Assembly: GCA_039990395.1 (NCBI GenBank)
Contig: JBDXFZ010000146.1
Location: 558,001-622,000 of the forward strand
Source of the DNA: CALINF01 sp039990395
Lineage (GTDB): Bacteria; Pseudomonadota; Gammaproteobacteria; Pseudomonadales; Halieaceae
Direction of reading: 5' to 3'
DNA: 64,000 nt
Position 1 is the stretch's first letter. Each line of letters begins with the position of its first letter. Below the pieces are notes generated by a model that worked only from the letters and a program-made list of their open reading frames with translations, searched no databases and was not told the origin of the DNA. The position numbers were made by a program, and so were the translations under genes. Below, in pieces: positions 51,732 through 59,960 of the stretch.

Positions 51732-52415
51732 CTATTGCTTGCCGTGAACGCGGTCCAGGCCCACGCGAATATTGGAGGCCCATGAGGACAGCATGCGACG
51801 CACATCAGAGCGATTAGTAACACTATTATTGACGCCGAAGTTGGTGGTATTGCTGGCTCTGCTGTCTTTCGCCAGGCCCAGCACTTCGCCGGTTTCAGAG
51901 TCGCCATAGGCAACCGCAATTGCCATGCTGCCAGCACCCTCAGTATAGACCTGCGTGCGTCCAGCGCCGCGAGAGGTGTTGTCATCTTTGGGGGCAGACG
52001 GCGCAATGGTGGTGATCATTGCTGAAATTTCCAGTACATCGTCAGCAGGTTCATTGGTCAGCGCATAGCCGCCCTTGGTCTCCAGTTGCTCCTTCATGGC
52101 TTCCATGTAAGCCTCCGAAAGCATGGCCTTGTCTTTGTCTGTGAGTACCCAATCTTTCCTGCCTACAATCGCCGAGGAGCTGCTGGGTTGGATGATTTCA
52201 ACGTTATCTAACCCCAGTGGCGTAACCAGGACTCTCTTGTATTTGGTGAAGTCAGCATCCGGGTCGACGTAAGAGACCTTGAAGCTAGCGTTGTTCACCC
52301 GGTGAAGATTACCGTCGATAACCTCTGCATTGGCGCCGGTTTGTATCTCGGGTGTTTTGGCGCAGGCGGCTAGCATCGCGATACTGCCTAATAAGAGTAG
52401 AATACGTCCCGTCAT
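51732..52415 (-). CDS. DUF3313 family lipoprotein
   Basis: A 227-residue protein from the ATG at 52415, with AAGGAA upstream. The lipobox is L-A-A-C (residues about 15-18). The body has Y-K-R-V-L-V-T-P-L (about 56-64), D-V-L-E-I-S-A-M-I-T-T-I (about 128-139) and M-A-I-A-V-A-Y-G-D-S-E-T-G-E-V-L (about 163-178), matching DUF3313. Such lipoproteins sit at the outer membrane with unknown function. Confidence 0.8.
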   Translation of the reverse strand: MTGRILLLLGSIAMLAACAKTPEIQTGANAEVIDGNLHRVNNASFKVSYVDPDADFTKYKRVLVTPLGLDNVEIIQPSSSSAIVGRKDWVLTDKDKAMLSEAYMEAMKEQLETKGGYALTNEPADDVLEISAMITTIAPSAPKDDNTSRGAGRTQVYTEGAGSMAIAVAYGDSETGEVLGLAKDSRASNTTNFGVNNSVTNRSDVRRMLSSWASNIRVGLDRVHGKQ

Positions 52416-52445
52416 GAGTATGTTCCTTGCTGTTGAGATCAAACG

Positions 52446-53405
52446 TTGATTAGTCAAGCCGCCAGCTTAACCAGTACAGCTGACATTGCCAAGTTGTGGC
52501 AACGATTGGACAACGATCGACTGCGAGAGTTTCTTCAGGCCGATGTAATGTGTTTGCGATTGGATCTTCTGAATCAGCAAGCGCCCGGTAACAAACTATT
52601 TAAGCTAAACGGGTATCTTAGGCTGGCTGCGCTGCAGGGTGTCCGCCGTATCGTGTCTTTTGGCGGAGCCTGGTCGAACCACCTGCACGCACTGGCTGCG
52701 ATAGGCAGGCTACACAATATTGAGACAGTGGGTCTGGTGCGCGGAGAGCTCCAACAGCAGCTTACGCCGACGTTGACCGATGCACAGGCCATGGGAATGC
52801 GCCTTGTGCCAGTCAGTCGCGCTGACTATCGGCGCAAAGACCAGCCTGACTATTTGGCGACAGTAATGGCTGCCTACGGCCCCTGTCTTATTGTGCCAGA
52901 AGGAGGTGCGGGTTCAGCGGGTGTAACTGGTTGTTTGGCACTTGCAGACCTTGTGCGATCGGGGCCTATAGCAGAGGGGCCGATTGTTTTGGGCGTGGGC
53001 ACAGGAACAACACTGGCTGGCCTGGTTGCTGGTTTGGATAACAATCGCGATGTGATTGGCATTAGCGCATTAAAAGGTGCAGCCGATCTGCCCCACCGGG
53101 TACGCTCGCTGCTATGCGAGCCTGGATACTCAGACCCTGGTCGTTGGTGTATTGAGCATGATTTCCATTGCGGAGGCTTCGCTCGGGCTAACGCTGGTCT
53201 AAAGGCGTTTATGCTTGAATTTGAAGCATCCGAGGGGCCGCCCCTGGAACCCGTCTATACGGGTAAAGCGATGTATGCTTTGCGTCAGCTGGTGGCCAAT
53301 GGCGGGCTGTCTGCTGCACAGCCGATAACCTTTATACATACTGGCGGTCTTCAGGGTAGGAGAGGCTACTCTTGGCTCAAGCCCATTAACTCGACGGAGA
53401 GCTAG
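52446..53405 (+). CDS. PLP-dependent ACC deaminase / D-cysteine desulfhydrase family protein
   Basis: A 319-residue fold-type II PLP enzyme. G-N-K-L-F-K-L (residues 48-54) carries the PLP lysine, S-F-G-G-A-W-S-N-H-L-H-A (about 74-85) is the substrate and cofactor loop, and G-V-G-T-G-T-T (about 180-187) the phosphate loop. It could act on 1-aminocyclopropane-carboxylate or D-cysteine; residues that split these activities cannot be judged here. Start is TTG. The 5' end overlaps nothing essential of the divergent lipoprotein gene and the 3' end overlaps the DUF1853 gene by 20 bases. Confidence 0.85.
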   Translation: MISQAASLTSTADIAKLWQRLDNDRLREFLQADVMCLRLDLLNQQAPGNKLFKLNGYLRLAALQGVRRIVSFGGAWSNHLHALAAIGRLHNIETVGLVRGELQQQLTPTLTDAQAMGMRLVPVSRADYRRKDQPDYLATVMAAYGPCLIVPEGGAGSAGVTGCLALADLVRSGPIAEGPIVLGVGTGTTLAGLVAGLDNNRDVIGISALKGAADLPHRVRSLLCEPGYSDPGRWCIEHDFHCGGFARANAGLKAFMLEFEASEGPPLEPVYTGKAMYALRQLVANGGLSAAQPITFIHTGGLQGRRGYSWLKPINSTES

Positions 53406-54297
53406 GCTCTGGCTCTGGCCAACCGTCTGGTACGATGAAAAATCGTTCCGTTTCCCATCCATTTTCGTCCATAGCAGCCAGTAGTTGCGGTCTCGTACTA
53501 GTATTAAAGTGAGCATCCAGAGCTGTGATCATGTCTTGGCCACTCAGGCACGGGTTGTCGGTTGCCCGGGCTGCCGACAACCAGTGCAGGCGGGGCAGTG
53601 TAGTAAAACGAGCGGATTGGGATGTCGCAATAAACGCACTGGCGTCGCCGTGAAAGAGCCATTTTGCCAGTGGTTGTTGTGAGTTGTAGCCTACCGGCGA
53701 CGGCAAGGCGCTACCATTCTTGCGGAATAGATAACCGCGGATTTCCACTTCCAATATCGGGTCGATGATCCCCAGGTCGGCGAGAGCGGCTTTAGCCTCC
53801 GGTTGTTGTCCCAGTTGGATTTGCCTGTTCATAAGATGATTGATTTTGAGGTCCAGTCGGTCGACGCTGTTGGGGCCCCACCATTGTTGCCACTGGCTTT
53901 GCCCAGAGATCGTTTCGCCATCAATACCCAGAAAGTATTTCACCGCTAACTCAAGGTGCACATGCCTTTTACGCTCATGGCAGAAGTACAGGCAGTCAAA
54001 CTCCCCCAGTGTCCGACCGTTGGCTCTTACCGCCAGGTTGTGAGCCACGAGATCAACCATCGGGTCAGTTTCAAGGAGATACTGCCACAGCGCCTCGAAG
54101 TACAAGCCAAGCCGACGCGTGGGTGAACGCTCCAGCCATTCATGCAGCGCAGTGGGGTTCTGATCCAATTTATTTAGCCAGTCACGCCTGGCATCAGTTA
54201 GGTCCAGAGCGCAATTCTCGATACTCAATTCGCCTGAATTGAGGCTGCGAGTATGCATCATTCGGGGGCCGAAACAGGCCCATGCCAGGTCGCGCAC
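53386..54297 (-). CDS. DUF1853 family protein
   Basis: A 303-residue soluble protein. R-D-L-A-W-A-C at the start, R-R-L-G-L-Y-F-E-A-L-W-Q-Y-L-L (about residues 61-75), G-E-F-D-C-L-Y-F (about 97-104), H-L-E-L-A-V-K-Y-F-L (about 112-121) and D-R-L-D-L-K-I-N-H-L fit DUF1853. The E-F-D...E-x-A-V-K-Y pattern recalls PD-(D/E)XK nuclease-like cores (acidic residues with a lysine), so a nuclease origin is possible but not shown. GTG start; tail-to-tail overlap with the deaminase. Confidence 0.82.
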   Translation of the reverse strand: MRDLAWACFGPRMMHTRSLNSGELSIENCALDLTDARRDWLNKLDQNPTALHEWLERSPTRRLGLYFEALWQYLLETDPMVDLVAHNLAVRANGRTLGEFDCLYFCHERKRHVHLELAVKYFLGIDGETISGQSQWQQWWGPNSVDRLDLKINHLMNRQIQLGQQPEAKAALADLGIIDPILEVEIRGYLFRKNGSALPSPVGYNSQQPLAKWLFHGDASAFIATSQSARFTTLPRLHWLSAARATDNPCLSGQDMITALDAHFNTSTRPQLLAAMDENGWETERFFIVPDGWPEPEPSSPSS

Positions 54298-54390
54298 GTG
54301 TTGATTGCTGAAGTTGATAAGGGTACCTGCGCGTCATCTTGATAGTGTGGTTATAATAACAATCCTTAATGCATCGTGGGTGTTTGAACT

Positions 54391-55275
54391 ATGCCAGCGT
54401 CTTTTGCTTGTGTAGGACTGGTCGGCCGATCTCAACGGGAGGGGCTAGAGCCTGTTCTGGAAGAGTTGATTACTCTTTTACACCTACGGGGTCACGAAGT
54501 ATTGCTAGAAGAGCGACTCGCCGAGTTGGTCCCCAGTTCTGAAGATCCGAGGCTGCCCATCGCAGAGATAGGCGAGCGCGCAGACCTGGTGATTGTTATT
54601 GGTGGCGACGGCAGCTTGCTTGGCGCTGCGAGGACTCTGGCGCGATTCGATTTGCCCGTGCTGGGGGTAAACCGTGGCCGTTTGGGCTTCCTGACTGATA
54701 TCACGCCTGACGAGCTCTCCGAGCAAGTGAGTGCTGTGCTGGATGGTCATTATGATCAGGAGAGTCGGTTCCTGCTGGACGCCACAGTTCTGCGCGATGG
54801 CAAGGTCATAGGCTCTGCAGATGCGTTAAATGATGTGGTGGTGAACTCTGGCACTTCTGCACAAATGATTGAGTTCGAGCTCTATGTAAACGATGTGTTT
54901 GTCTATCGCCAGCGGGCAGATGGGTTAATCGTCTCTACGCCGACAGGGTCAACCGCTTATTCACTGTCAGGTGGCGGCCCCATTATGCATCCCACTCTCG
55001 ATGCAATCGTACTGGTGCCGATGTTCCCACATGCGCTCAGCAGTCGGCCGATCGTATTGGACGGCAACAGTGAGGTCCGTATCGATATATTGGACAGAAA
55101 TCGAACGCACCCACCGGTGACTTGCGATGGCCAGGTCAATCTCACAGCGCGTCCTGGTGACTCAGTCGCCATTGTAAAAAAGCCTCATCGCCTGCTTTTG
55201 CTACATCCTAAAGGCCACAGCTTTTATGCCAGTTGCCGCGATAAGCTGCGCTGGGGCGATGCGCTGGTCACTTAG
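54391..55275 (+). CDS. nadK: NAD kinase
   Basis: A 294-residue enzyme making NADP from NAD and ATP. G-G-D-G (71-74) with S-L-L-G-A-A-R, N-R-G-R-L-G-F-L-T-D (about 94-103) and the later S-T-P-T-G-S-T-A-Y-S-L-S-G-G-G-P-I (about 178-194) are the standard sites. A good -10 (TATAAT at 54352-54357) lies upstream in a small palindrome. The rhomboid gene begins at the base after its stop. Confidence 0.96.
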   Translation: MPASFACVGLVGRSQREGLEPVLEELITLLHLRGHEVLLEERLAELVPSSEDPRLPIAEIGERADLVIVIGGDGSLLGAARTLARFDLPVLGVNRGRLGFLTDITPDELSEQVSAVLDGHYDQESRFLLDATVLRDGKVIGSADALNDVVVNSGTSAQMIEFELYVNDVFVYRQRADGLIVSTPTGSTAYSLSGGGPIMHPTLDAIVLVPMFPHALSSRPIVLDGNSEVRIDILDRNRTHPPVTCDGQVNLTARPGDSVAIVKKPHRLLLLHPKGHSFYASCRDKLRWGDALVT

Positions 55276-56127
55276 ATGACGTTCGCTCATACCGCCCTCA
55301 GTGTTGGCGTTGAGGAAAACCTATTACCTTTAAGCGCTGTGCTTAAGCAGCACGGCGTCGCACACCGTGTGTTTGAAGAGCGCGGGCAGCAGGTGCTCAA
55401 AGTAACCAGCCCCGAGGCCGTTCCGCAGGTTCAGAGCTTGTATAAGGCCTGGCGATCCGGTGACGTGAAGATCGAGGTAACACAGTCTCCGCGTGTGCCG
55501 ACTCCGTCTCTGGTGCAGCGGTTACATGTTGCACCTGTTACTGCCGTGTTAATCTTGCTCTCGATTGCAGGCTTCTTGCTGATCTACCTTCAACTGCCAC
55601 TCACTATTTTGAGTTATTTCACGTTCTCGCCGTTCGAGGTCATGGGTGACTCGATCAGCTTTGGCGAAATGGGTGGACAATATTGGCGTCTTATTACCCC
55701 GGCGTTTCTTCACTTTGGCTGGTTGCACATCGTGTTCAACAGCTTGTGGCTGTGGGAACTAGGGGCCCGGGTGGAGCGTGTCATGGGTGGGCTCAATATG
55801 TTGGGATTATTCTTGGTAATCGCTATGGTCTCCAATGCCTGCCAGTATTTGTTTGGGGGTCCCAGTTTGTTTGGCGGGATGTCAGGGGTTGTCTACGGGC
55901 TCCTTGGCTTTAGCTGGGCAGGCGCTAAAGTGCAGCCAGCCTGGCAGATTGCCCCTCCCACAGGGGTTATGGTGTTTATGGTGGGTTGGCTGGTTGTCTG
56001 TATGCTGGGTGTCGTTGAAGTGCTGGGGTTTGGCGCTATTGCCAACGCGGCACATGTCGGCGGGCTTGTCAGTGGCACAATTCTGGGAGTGGTTTTCGCG
56101 TTTTCTTCCCGTTCAAGTACCTCCTAA
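55276..56127 (+). CDS. Rhomboid family intramembrane serine protease (GlpG-like)
   Basis: A 283-residue protein: a small soluble N-terminal domain (about residues 1-70, with V-F-E-E-R-G...V), then six membrane helices. The active serine is S203 in G-G-M-S-G-V-V-Y-G, its histidine H260 in A-N-A-A-H-V-G-G, and W-L-H-I-V-F-N-S-L-W-L-W near 149-160 supplies the oxyanion histidine and asparagine. It cuts membrane proteins within the bilayer. The start directly follows nadK. Confidence 0.92.
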   Translation: MTFAHTALSVGVEENLLPLSAVLKQHGVAHRVFEERGQQVLKVTSPEAVPQVQSLYKAWRSGDVKIEVTQSPRVPTPSLVQRLHVAPVTAVLILLSIAGFLLIYLQLPLTILSYFTFSPFEVMGDSISFGEMGGQYWRLITPAFLHFGWLHIVFNSLWLWELGARVERVMGGLNMLGLFLVIAMVSNACQYLFGGPSLFGGMSGVVYGLLGFSWAGAKVQPAWQIAPPTGVMVFMVGWLVVCMLGVVEVLGFGAIANAAHVGGLVSGTILGVVFAFSSRSSTS

Positions 56128-56173
56128 GCGTAGCTACACACGTTATAATCTCGTTTTTTTCAGGCACCGGCTT

Positions 56174-56440
56174 ATGGATTATCAGCAGGCGATCGACAAA
56201 ATGTCGCCAGAAATTTATGAGAATCTGAAGAAGGCTCTAGAGCAGGGGCGTTGGCCGGATGGCCGGCCTATGACGTCGCAGCAGCGCGAACACGCGCTTG
56301 CGGCCGTTATCGCGTGGGGCGAGCTTCACCTCCCAGAGCACGAGCGTGTTGGATTCATTGATCGCGGCAAGAAGACCGGCGCGTTTGAGGCTCAAACACG
56401 GGAAACACCCCTAACCTGGAAAGACCGGGACGAACACTAA
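56174..56440 (+). CDS. DUF1315 (YeaC-like) small protein
   Basis: An 88-residue protein from ATG 56174. M-S-P-E-I-Y-E-N-L-K-K-A-L-E-Q-G-R-W-P-D-G (about residues 10-30) and L-T-W-K-D near the end match DUF1315. Function unknown. Only 46 bases from the rhomboid and 10 from the DUF2797 gene, so all are probably co-transcribed. Confidence 0.85.
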   Translation: MDYQQAIDKMSPEIYENLKKALEQGRWPDGRPMTSQQREHALAAVIAWGELHLPEHERVGFIDRGKKTGAFEAQTRETPLTWKDRDEH

Positions 56441-56450
56441 GGAGCAATCT

Positions 56451-57284
56451 GTGGCAGCTAACCTGGCAAATGGAATGGTGCGCAAGATGCGTACGGAGCT
56501 GGCGGAAACCGTGCAATACCATTTGATATTCGGCGACAGCGAAGTCTCCGCCAATGCGCTGTTAGGGCAAGCCATCAGCCTTGAGTACACCGGAGTGATC
56601 AACTGCGTCCACTGTAATCGCAAGACTAACAAGAGTTTTAGTCAGGGCTACTGCTATCCGTGTTTCAAGCGCCTTGCTCAGTGCGATACGTGCATCGTTA
56701 AGCCCGAGCTGTGTCATTACCATCTCGGTACCTGTCGCGAACCTCAATGGGGCGAGCAAAACTGTATGATTGATCATATTGTGTACCTGTCCAATACCTC
56801 CGGTGTGAAGGTTGGGATTACTCGGGGTAGCCAGGTTCCCACGCGGTGGATGGATCAGGGCGCAACACAAGCACAACCCATTTTTCGTGTCAGCAACCGC
56901 CTGCAGTCTGGAGAGGTTGAGACGACTTTCGCGAAACATATAGCAGACAAGACTAACTGGCAGGCGATGCTTAAAGGCAACAATGACGATCGCGATCTTG
57001 AGGCTGAGCGACAGCGCCTCATGAGCGAGTGTGCCGCTGAAATTGAATTGCTGCGTGAACGCAATGGTTTGCAGGCGATTACCGTTCTGGAGAGCGAGGC
57101 GGTAACGCAGATACGCTATCCGGTGCTGGAATTTCCAACCAAAGTAAAGTCATTCAATCTAGACAAGACACCTGCGATCTCAGGGACGTTGATGGGAATC
57201 AAAGGCCAGTACCTGATATTTGACACCGGCGTAATCAACATGCGCAAATACGGCGGCTACCACGTCGCCCTCAATACTCTGTGA
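56451..57284 (+). CDS. DUF2797 family protein with zinc-binding cysteines
   Basis: A 277-residue protein starting with GTG (AAGGAG upstream). A cysteine cluster lies at about residues 49-90: C-V-H-C, C-Y-P-C, C-D-T-C, C-H-Y-H, likely one or two zinc sites. Then V-Y-L-S-N-T-S-G-V-K-V-G-I-T-R (about 109-123), which resembles a GIY-YIG-like element. DUF2797 proteins are unstudied; nucleic-acid contact is a fair guess. Precedes pepN by 8 bases. Confidence 0.83.
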   Translation: MAANLANGMVRKMRTELAETVQYHLIFGDSEVSANALLGQAISLEYTGVINCVHCNRKTNKSFSQGYCYPCFKRLAQCDTCIVKPELCHYHLGTCREPQWGEQNCMIDHIVYLSNTSGVKVGITRGSQVPTRWMDQGATQAQPIFRVSNRLQSGEVETTFAKHIADKTNWQAMLKGNNDDRDLEAERQRLMSECAAEIELLRERNGLQAITVLESEAVTQIRYPVLEFPTKVKSFNLDKTPAISGTLMGIKGQYLIFDTGVINMRKYGGYHVALNTL

Positions 57285-57292
57285 GATGAATT

Positions 57293-59941
57293 ATGCGTGA
57301 TGCCAGCCCCAGCACTATTTTCTTGAAGGACTACCAGGTTCCTGCATTTTTAATTGATACAACCGACCTGGCTTTTGAATTGCACGAGACAGAAACCATT
57401 GTTACGGCCACCTTGTCGATGCGGCGAAACCCGGATGGCGAATCGGCAGACTCGCTGCAATTGGATGGACAGGATCTAGAGCTGCTGGCGATTTCCATCG
57501 ATGGAACTGAATTGCCCGCCAGTCGTTACAGTGTGAACGATCAGGGTCTGATCTTACATGCGTTACCCGAGGCATTTGAGTTAACAACCCGAGTACGTAT
57601 ACACCCTCAAGACAATACCTCACTGGAGGGGCTCTATAAGTCGCGTACGATGTTTTGCACGCAGTGTGAGGCTGAGGGGTTCCGCAAGATTACCTACTAC
57701 CTGGACCGACCAGACATTATGTCTGTGTTTACAGTGAGTATTGACGCCGACACCGGACGTTACCCTGTGTTGTTGAGTAATGGGAACCCAGTGAGTCGTG
57801 AGGATGGTAAGGGCGGCAGAGCGATTGCTGTTTGGCACGACCCCTTTCCCAAGCCCGCCTACCTATTTGCACTGGTTGCAGGGGAGTTGTCGCGAATTGA
57901 AGACCAGTTCACAACCTCAAGTGGCCGGGTAGTCGATTTGCACATTTACGTAGAAGAGAAGGACATCGCCAAGTGCGGACACGCGATGCAGGCGTTGCAA
58001 AAGTCTATGCGCTGGGATGAGGAGGTTTACGGACGCGAATATGACCTTGACCTGTTCAATATTGTGGCAGTGGATGACTTCAATATGGGGGCGATGGAGA
58101 ATAAGAGCCTCAATATTTTCAATACATCTTGTGTCTTGTGCAGCCCGCAGACAACAACGGATGTCGGCTTTCAAACTGTCGAAGCAATTGTTGCCCACGA
58201 GTATTTTCACAACTGGTCTGGTAACAGGGTAACGTGCCGTGACTGGTTTCAGCTGAGCCTCAAAGAGGGTTTTACGGTATTTCGCGATGCCGAGTTTTCT
58301 GCTGACATGGGTTCTCGCACGGTTAAACGGATCGAAGACGTTACGGTGCTGCGTACGCTGCAGTTTGCCGAAGATGGCGGTCCCATGGCGCATCCGATAC
58401 GTCCGGATTCGTTTATAGAAATTTCCAATTTTTACACTGTCACCGTCTATGAGAAGGGGGCAGAGGTTGTGCGGATGATCCACACCTTGCTCGGTCCTGA
58501 TGCGTTCCGGCGCGGTTCCGACCTGTATTTCGAGCGTCATGATGGGTGTGCGGTAACCTGCGAAGATTTCGTCCAGGCAATGGAAGAAGCGTCTGGTGTC
58601 GACCTCGCTCAGTTTAGGCGTTGGTATTCACAGGCTGGTACGCCAACCGTATCGGCGCGCGGTTCATATGATGAGTCTGCGCGCACATACACGCTCACAC
58701 TGTCACAGGATTGTCCTGCGACGCCGGGGCAATCTGAAAAACAGCCCTTTGTGATACCCGTGGCAATGGGGTTGCTTGGCGATGCTGGCAACTTGCGACT
58801 GAATCTTGCTGACGCGGCGCCCAACCTTGAGGCAGGCGACAACACGCAGCATGTGCTGATGCTCACTGAACCGGAGCAGACGTTTGTGTTTACTGATGTG
58901 CCCGAGTGTCCGGTGCCATCACTTTTACGCAGCTTTTCAGCGCCGGTGCGCCTGGATTATCCCTATGCACGCAATGACCTGCGCGCGCTTATGAGCCGTG
59001 ACGCAGACGGCTTTGTGCGCTGGGATGCTGGTCAGCAGTTGATGGTCGCTGTACTCGGTGATCTACAGACTGACCCTGCTGCGCAAGTCGATCCGCTGCT
59101 ATTGCAAGCCTGTGCCGACTTATTGAGCGACAGTTCGCTGGATGCAGCCATGGTCGCTGACATGCTTCGCTTGCCCACTGAAAACTATCTCGCTGAGCTG
59201 GCAGCGCATAAAGATGGAGCAGACGTCGATGCGATACACGTGGCGCGACAAACCGTACGCAAAGCCATTGGGTTGGCGCACGCACCTCTGCTGCTAGAGC
59301 GTTATCACGAGCTGGCAACCGATCAGGAGTACGCTCCCGATGCGCAGCAGATCGCGGCGCGCAGTCTCCGAAACGTGTGCCTGGATTATTTAGCGGCTGG
59401 TGGCGCTGAAGGAATAACCCTGGCGGTGGCGCAGTTTAAGGAGGCTGACAATATGACGGATCGCCTGGCCGCTTTGCGGGTGATCGCCTGGGAAGGCGAT
59501 GATGCGCAGCGCGCCTCAGCATTGCAAGATTTCTATAGCGACTGGCGCAGTGAAGCGCTGGTAGTTAATCAATGGTTTTTAGTGCAGGCGTGCATTCCAG
59601 ATGCAGGCGGCTTGGAGCGTGTACGGTCTCTAATGAGCCATGAAGATTTCGACTTACGTAATCCCAATAAAGTGCGTTCGCTGATTGGTGGCTTTGCATC
59701 AAACAATCCGGTGAATTTCCATCGCAAAGATGGCTCAGGCTATGAGTTTTTAGCCGATTCAGTGATAGAGCTTGATACGCGCAATCCACAACTTGCATCG
59801 CGGTTGCTGGCCCCGTTAACGAAGTGGCGTAACTATCCGAACAGAGCTGAGCTTATGTGCAAGGCGCTTGAGCGCATTGCAGCGCAAACAGATTTGTCTC
59901 CTGATGTCTTCGAGGTTGTGACCAAGGCACTAAAGAACTAG
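57293..59941 (+). CDS. pepN: Aminopeptidase N
   Basis: An 882-residue M1 metallopeptidase. G-A-M-E-N (266-270) holds the free amino end of the peptide, H-E-Y-F-H-N-W (302-308) with the later E supplies zinc, and the mid Y-x-K-G-A-E-V-V-R-M is present. Length matches E. coli PepN (870). It trims N-terminal residues from peptides in the cytoplasm. Last gene of the nadK-led set, convergent with batD. Confidence 0.96.
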   Translation: MRDASPSTIFLKDYQVPAFLIDTTDLAFELHETETIVTATLSMRRNPDGESADSLQLDGQDLELLAISIDGTELPASRYSVNDQGLILHALPEAFELTTRVRIHPQDNTSLEGLYKSRTMFCTQCEAEGFRKITYYLDRPDIMSVFTVSIDADTGRYPVLLSNGNPVSREDGKGGRAIAVWHDPFPKPAYLFALVAGELSRIEDQFTTSSGRVVDLHIYVEEKDIAKCGHAMQALQKSMRWDEEVYGREYDLDLFNIVAVDDFNMGAMENKSLNIFNTSCVLCSPQTTTDVGFQTVEAIVAHEYFHNWSGNRVTCRDWFQLSLKEGFTVFRDAEFSADMGSRTVKRIEDVTVLRTLQFAEDGGPMAHPIRPDSFIEISNFYTVTVYEKGAEVVRMIHTLLGPDAFRRGSDLYFERHDGCAVTCEDFVQAMEEASGVDLAQFRRWYSQAGTPTVSARGSYDESARTYTLTLSQDCPATPGQSEKQPFVIPVAMGLLGDAGNLRLNLADAAPNLEAGDNTQHVLMLTEPEQTFVFTDVPECPVPSLLRSFSAPVRLDYPYARNDLRALMSRDADGFVRWDAGQQLMVAVLGDLQTDPAAQVDPLLLQACADLLSDSSLDAAMVADMLRLPTENYLAELAAHKDGADVDAIHVARQTVRKAIGLAHAPLLLERYHELATDQEYAPDAQQIAARSLRNVCLDYLAAGGAEGITLAVAQFKEADNMTDRLAALRVIAWEGDDAQRASALQDFYSDWRSEALVVNQWFLVQACIPDAGGLERVRSLMSHEDFDLRNPNKVRSLIGGFASNNPVNFHRKDGSGYEFLADSVIELDTRNPQLASRLLAPLTKWRNYPNRAELMCKALERIAAQTDLSPDVFEVVTKALKN

Positions 59942-59960
59942 GTGCAGTGCTAAAGACTGC

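Noticed and set aside
57917..58540. A 207-codon frame opposite pepN
   Set aside because: Shadow of a strongly supported gene; no family features.
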